Program-made: the position numbers and the translations under genes | DNA from: Halichondria panicea | Taxonomy: Eukaryota; Porifera; Demospongiae; Suberitida; Halichondriidae | Direction: 5' to 3' | Assembly: GCF_963675165.1 (NCBI RefSeq) | Contig: NC_087383.1 | Span: 682,001 to 746,000, forward strand | DNA: 64,000 nt | Part shown: piece by piece, positions 60,960 to 64,000 of the stretch | How the letters are laid out: each line of letters begins with the position of its first letter | Position numbering within the stretch: position 1 is the first letter of the stretch | The notes under the pieces: generated by a model | The model's database searches: none | The model's input: only the letters and a program-made list of their open reading frames with translations | What the model was told of the DNA's origin: nothing

Positions 60960-61150
60960 TTCAGGCAACTATTATGTCTGCGTGGAAGGTCTTACGGAGC
61001 CTTGCTATAGTCTGAGATGCGGGTATAGAATAAAGAAGACAGCCGAGCAAGTCGCTTTCCTCGAGAAGATGTGGGTCAAGGGCATGTGGGGATGGGGAAA
61101 GGCCCACCAGGCCTCTCTGAGGACGGCTATGAAGGAAACAGTTAATTAAT
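60960..61150 (+). pseudogene. Protein-like relic related to the 37372/60385 block
   Basis: Open for about 55 codons after tttcag: NYYVCVEGLTEPCYS, then KTAEQVAFLEKMWVKGMWGW, then GKAHQASLRTAMK. The blocks at 37372 and 60385 carry the same stretch with frame-breaking changes (AEQVAILEVCGP). It appears to be the least decayed copy of a C-terminal coding segment. No known family is recognised. Confidence 0.4.
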
Positions 61151-61261
61151 AATTGAAAATAATTATAAAGTGTAGTTGTTTCTTCTCATAACAGACTCTG
61201 ATGTCCATGCTTCTGTATCCCGCAATTGTACTGGCTAAGATAGACGGTTTTAGTTATAGAA

Positions 61262-61325
61262 GGGGAACGAGGTGTCGTACTTGGAAGGGAAAGCACTGAA
61301 TAGGCGACACGATGATCTACCATGC
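61262..61325. repeat. Third copy of the GGGGAACGAGGT block
   Basis: ggggaacgaggtgtcgtact with cacgatgatctaccatgcat, as at 38086 and 38282. Confidence 0.65.
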
Positions 61326-61379
61326 ATTCGACTATTTGAAAATGTAAAGATCTAATTTAATACAAGTAATGATGCTGTT

Positions 61380-61665
61380 CCCCCGAACAGTGGATATTCG
61401 GGATTTCTGATATATTTTTTGAAGTGATCGGCCAATTATAATTATATACTAATTCAAGTCATGTGATCCCGAACACTGGAGCTGGATTGGCTGTGACAGG
61501 ATGATGGAGAAGAAAGAGTAAATTCCCAGTCATGTGATCTTCAGAAATCCCGTTTAATGAATATCCAGTATTTTCTGAAGTGTGATCGGCCAATTATAAT
61601 TATATACTAATTCACAGAGCAGGAGAGGAAATTCCCAGTCATGTGATCCCGAACATTGGAGATTT
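61380..61665. repeat. Further copies of the ~210-bp unit
   Basis: Two partial units with caagtcatgtgatcccgaac, ggctgtgacaggatgatgga and gatcggccaattataatta, one adjoining an inverted stretch (61537-61570). Confidence 0.75.
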
Positions 61666-61687
61666 ATGTAATAATTTGCACACTCAC

Positions 61688-61757
61688 CTGTAAAGTTTGT
61701 GTGCTGCAGAGAACTGCAATCTCTTGGTCACATACTGTACACAATAGGTAGAGACAT
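61688..61757 (-). pseudogene. Duplicate of PTPS exon 1 with donor
   Basis: Matches 55523-55590 including the donor cactcac at its left, with a 5-nt insertion (tgtac) and a 3-nt deletion that disrupt the frame. No exon 2 or 3 follows on the minus strand. The DNA up to channel paralogue 2 resembles the DNA between PTPS and paralogue 1. Confidence 0.85.
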
Positions 61758-62315
61758 TACTGCTAGAGGGCGGGTTGTTTGTGAAACAATATTGCCAAAG
61801 AACATGGCCTCTATTTCAGAGCGCCCTCGAAATCAGCTCTCTACATTCCTCGTGACTTTGGCCCATGGCTAATGTGCGCATGCGTAGAATGGTGCGAGGG
61901 CATTCTGGGCGGCACACGTTGCTATGCTGTTAATTCTTAGAATCGCTGCTTTATTCATAGCTACTATAAATTTATAGTATCTATGCTTTATTCATGCACG
62001 TATTCGGGGAGCTCCTTAGAGGCTACGAGCTTATAATATGTGCCAACCCTATCTGTAAACATTGCATGTTGTTGGTTCTCAGAATCACTGCTGCTTTATT
62101 CATACACGGGGAGCACCTTGAGAGGCGAGCCTTGTTTTACCTGTAAGATTGATTGACCTGATACGTCTAGCAACAGCTTTTTCCTAGAAGGTTTGACATC
62201 AGAATGCGGTAAAATCTGTTTTTCTGCAGTAGATATAATTATAATAGACTAGTCTTCATTCATTCAGCCATAGATATTAAAGCATCCAGCAAAGAATTTC
62301 ACCAGACAACAAAAA
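61758..62315. promoter_or_regulatory. Upstream region of channel paralogue 2
   Basis: Shares gtgcgcatgcgtagaat, gaatcgctgctttattcat and attcatacacggggagcacc with the region upstream of paralogue 1, so both channels probably keep the same promoter. A core promoter cannot be pinned down. Confidence 0.45.
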
Positions 62316-63743
62316 ATGAATTTGGAAATGTCAACAAAAGCAAAGTTTGACGACACCAGTGAGAATTTCAATGCTACGACAAACAAAAAGCGAGTGGCCG
62401 TGGCCCACCGTCTTGAAAAATTCGGAGACAACTCTTCCTTCAGTGCTGCAGTGTACGAGTTTAAGAGCAAGTCAATTGTCAAGCGTCTTCTTTGGGGAAT
62501 GATTGTAGCTTTAGCAATTGCAGGGTTTTGTTACATCACTGCTCAGAGTATCAACATGCTGATCGAAGAGCCGATATCTACCTCTATTACTGAAATGAGG
62601 CAGAGGGAGTTGGAGTTTCCTGCTGTGACTGTGTGCAGTCTGAGTTTCCTTAACGCAACTGTCCTAAAAGATTTCTCGAATGGCCAGTACAATAACGGAC
62701 TCTTAGTCAATCGATTAGTAGAAATGTTTGATTACGCTCAACCTCCAAATGTGCCTCCATTGACAGAATGCATTTCAATTGCGAATGAGATAACCAGCAA
62801 CACTGGTTTTGACATCGGCTTCGGAAATCTTGTTTTGGATCTTGCAAAAAATGATCCTATCGGCTTAATCGAACAATGTTTTTTTGAAGGAGATGATTGC
62901 ACTAACGACTTAGAAATAGTTAACACAATAAGTGGTGTCTGCTTTACGTTCAATGGGCCAAATAAAACTGCAAAGCCTCTTAATGTCCAAGGGACAGGTG
63001 TGTTGCAAGGTCTTCGGCTTCAAATCCGAAAAGGAGATCAAGAATTTAGCCTGAATAATAACTATGGTTTCAAGGTCATTGTTCACAATCGTGATGAGCC
63101 ACCGAGACCAGAAAGCGAAGGGGTGGTGGTTGGACTCGGAAATACCCTTAATGTTGGAATGAAGCAGGTGACTTCAGCTGACAAAACACAATTTTACTCC
63201 GGCCAAGATTGTGTAACAAATTTAGATAATCCCTCTAACAACTTAACATTTTCAGAATACTCATCGTACTCTCATTCTCTTTGCTTGAACGATTGCTTTT
63301 TTACGCATATTGCAAACAAATGCCAATGTGTGGAAAGAGAATTTTACACACCCGTTCGGAGTCCTTACACTGAAATGAGGGATTGTGGTTCAACAGACAT
63401 ATGCTGTGAAGTCTACACATTTCGGACATTAAAAAACAACTGCAACTGCCCACTGAAGTGTGAAGTAGTTGATCGTACTCTCACAACAAGCAGTGCAACC
63501 AACCAATTTTCTGAGGTCGGTATAAATGTCTACTACGAGAGCCTTGTAACTGAAGTACGTGTGACAACAGATTCGTACACTCCTTGGAGCCTGATCTCTG
63601 ATATTGGAGGCAACACAGGACTGTTCCTGGGCTTCACGCTACTGACGATAGGGGAAGTGCTACTGTTGGTGCTTGGATTGTTCAGTGACTGCTGCTGCTC
63701 CTCTTGCAAGAAAAGATCAAAGAAAAGCTGGAACATATTCTGA
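62316..63743 (+). CDS. DEG/ENaC/ASIC-family cation channel subunit, paralogue 2
   Basis: A single-exon 475-residue protein, starting MNLEMSTKAKFDDTSENFNA. It has the same architecture as paralogue 1: TM1 (LLWGMIVALAIAGFCYIT), FPAVTVCSLSF, Cys-rich loop, TM2 (DIGGNTGLFLGFTLLTIGEV). It also has GFT where the family usually has G-x-S. Differences cluster just after TM1 (VLKDFSNGQYNNGLLVNRLV, several residues longer than paralogue 1) and at the extreme C-terminus (SKKSWNIF instead of a longer basic tail). The extracellular Cys positions appear preserved. The pair could form homomers or heteromers; ligand unknown. Confidence 0.88.
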   Translation: MNLEMSTKAKFDDTSENFNATTNKKRVAVAHRLEKFGDNSSFSAAVYEFKSKSIVKRLLWGMIVALAIAGFCYITAQSINMLIEEPISTSITEMRQRELEFPAVTVCSLSFLNATVLKDFSNGQYNNGLLVNRLVEMFDYAQPPNVPPLTECISIANEITSNTGFDIGFGNLVLDLAKNDPIGLIEQCFFEGDDCTNDLEIVNTISGVCFTFNGPNKTAKPLNVQGTGVLQGLRLQIRKGDQEFSLNNNYGFKVIVHNRDEPPRPESEGVVVGLGNTLNVGMKQVTSADKTQFYSGQDCVTNLDNPSNNLTFSEYSSYSHSLCLNDCFFTHIANKCQCVEREFYTPVRSPYTEMRDCGSTDICCEVYTFRTLKNNCNCPLKCEVVDRTLTTSSATNQFSEVGINVYYESLVTEVRVTTDSYTPWSLISDIGGNTGLFLGFTLLTIGEVLLLVLGLFSDCCCSSCKKRSKKSWNIF

Positions 63744-64000
63744 ATTGACATGCAGTCTGAGAGACTTGACTCATTATCGTAATTATATATATATATAGCT
63801 TCCACAATAGTTATTTTAGTATACACGAACCCATATAGCTGCATGTAGCCATCTTAATACTGTTATTTCCTTTCATGCTCTGATTAATTTTTGCTGAACG
63901 GTGAGTGAAGACTTGTCTCTTTTATAAGTAATGGAGTAACTAGTCCATCAATCCGTATACGAGAGTTGGAATTCGTAGAAACTGCAATTGCCACTTTCCA
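63744..64000. other. 3' flank of paralogue 2
   Basis: About 257 bp of AT-rich sequence to the window end. No gene or clear repeat. Confidence 0.5.

Overview
The window reads as a compact, intron-rich metazoan genome. A demosponge such as Amphimedon is my inference: bilaterian-type genes (an LRRK-like Roco kinase, cyclin Q, PSMC3, TBC1D7, DDX49, Amt transporter, PTPS, DEG/ENaC channels) have very short intergenic distances, many 50-400 bp introns with canonical GT-AG ends, AT-rich introns crowded with small inverted-repeat elements, and CA/TG microsatellites. I have no species marker to prove this. Exon models were built by hand. For every complete spliced gene the exon lengths sum to a whole number of codons with consistent phases.

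Layout: 1-11036 (+) is the 3' part of a LRR-Roc-COR-kinase-beta-propeller (LRRK-like) gene in 19 visible exons. 11294-12858 (+) is cyclin Q. 13173-15665 (-) is the 26S proteasome ATPase Rpt5/PSMC3. 15666-16314 is a divergent promoter region holding a tRNA-like relic. 16315-17913 (+) is an unrecognised 488-residue protein. 18149-21173 (-) is TBC1D7, with a large repeat array in one intron. 21294-27604 holds a cytosolic sulfotransferase (+), then a duplicated unit of [sulfotransferase (-) / amidase 5' end (+)]. In the first unit the amidase is only a stub. In the second unit the sulfotransferase is frameshifted and the amidase is near complete. 27605-44640 is a 17 kb gene-poor, repeat-rich tract with nested duplications and only weak coding candidates. 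44653-48147 (+) is the DEAD-box helicase DDX49, followed 192 bp later by an Amt-type ammonium transporter (48339-53999). 54635-55590 (-) is 6-pyruvoyl-tetrahydropterin synthase. 56677-58089 and 62316-63743 (+) are two intronless DEG/ENaC-family channel paralogues. Between them lie a truncated third channel copy, two stray copies of PTPS exon 1, and a block also found at 36-38 kb.

The named genes are mostly unrelated housekeeping or signalling genes rather than one pathway. The structure that stands out is local genome dynamics: a minisatellite built from a splice acceptor, a 140-bp splice-flanked cassette in three introns of the Roco gene, partial exon duplications creating decoy donor sites, several families of terminal-inverted-repeat elements in introns, and repeated segmental duplications around the sulfotransferase/amidase and PTPS/channel loci. 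I found no CRISPR array, phage, bacterial operon or obvious new multi-gene system.
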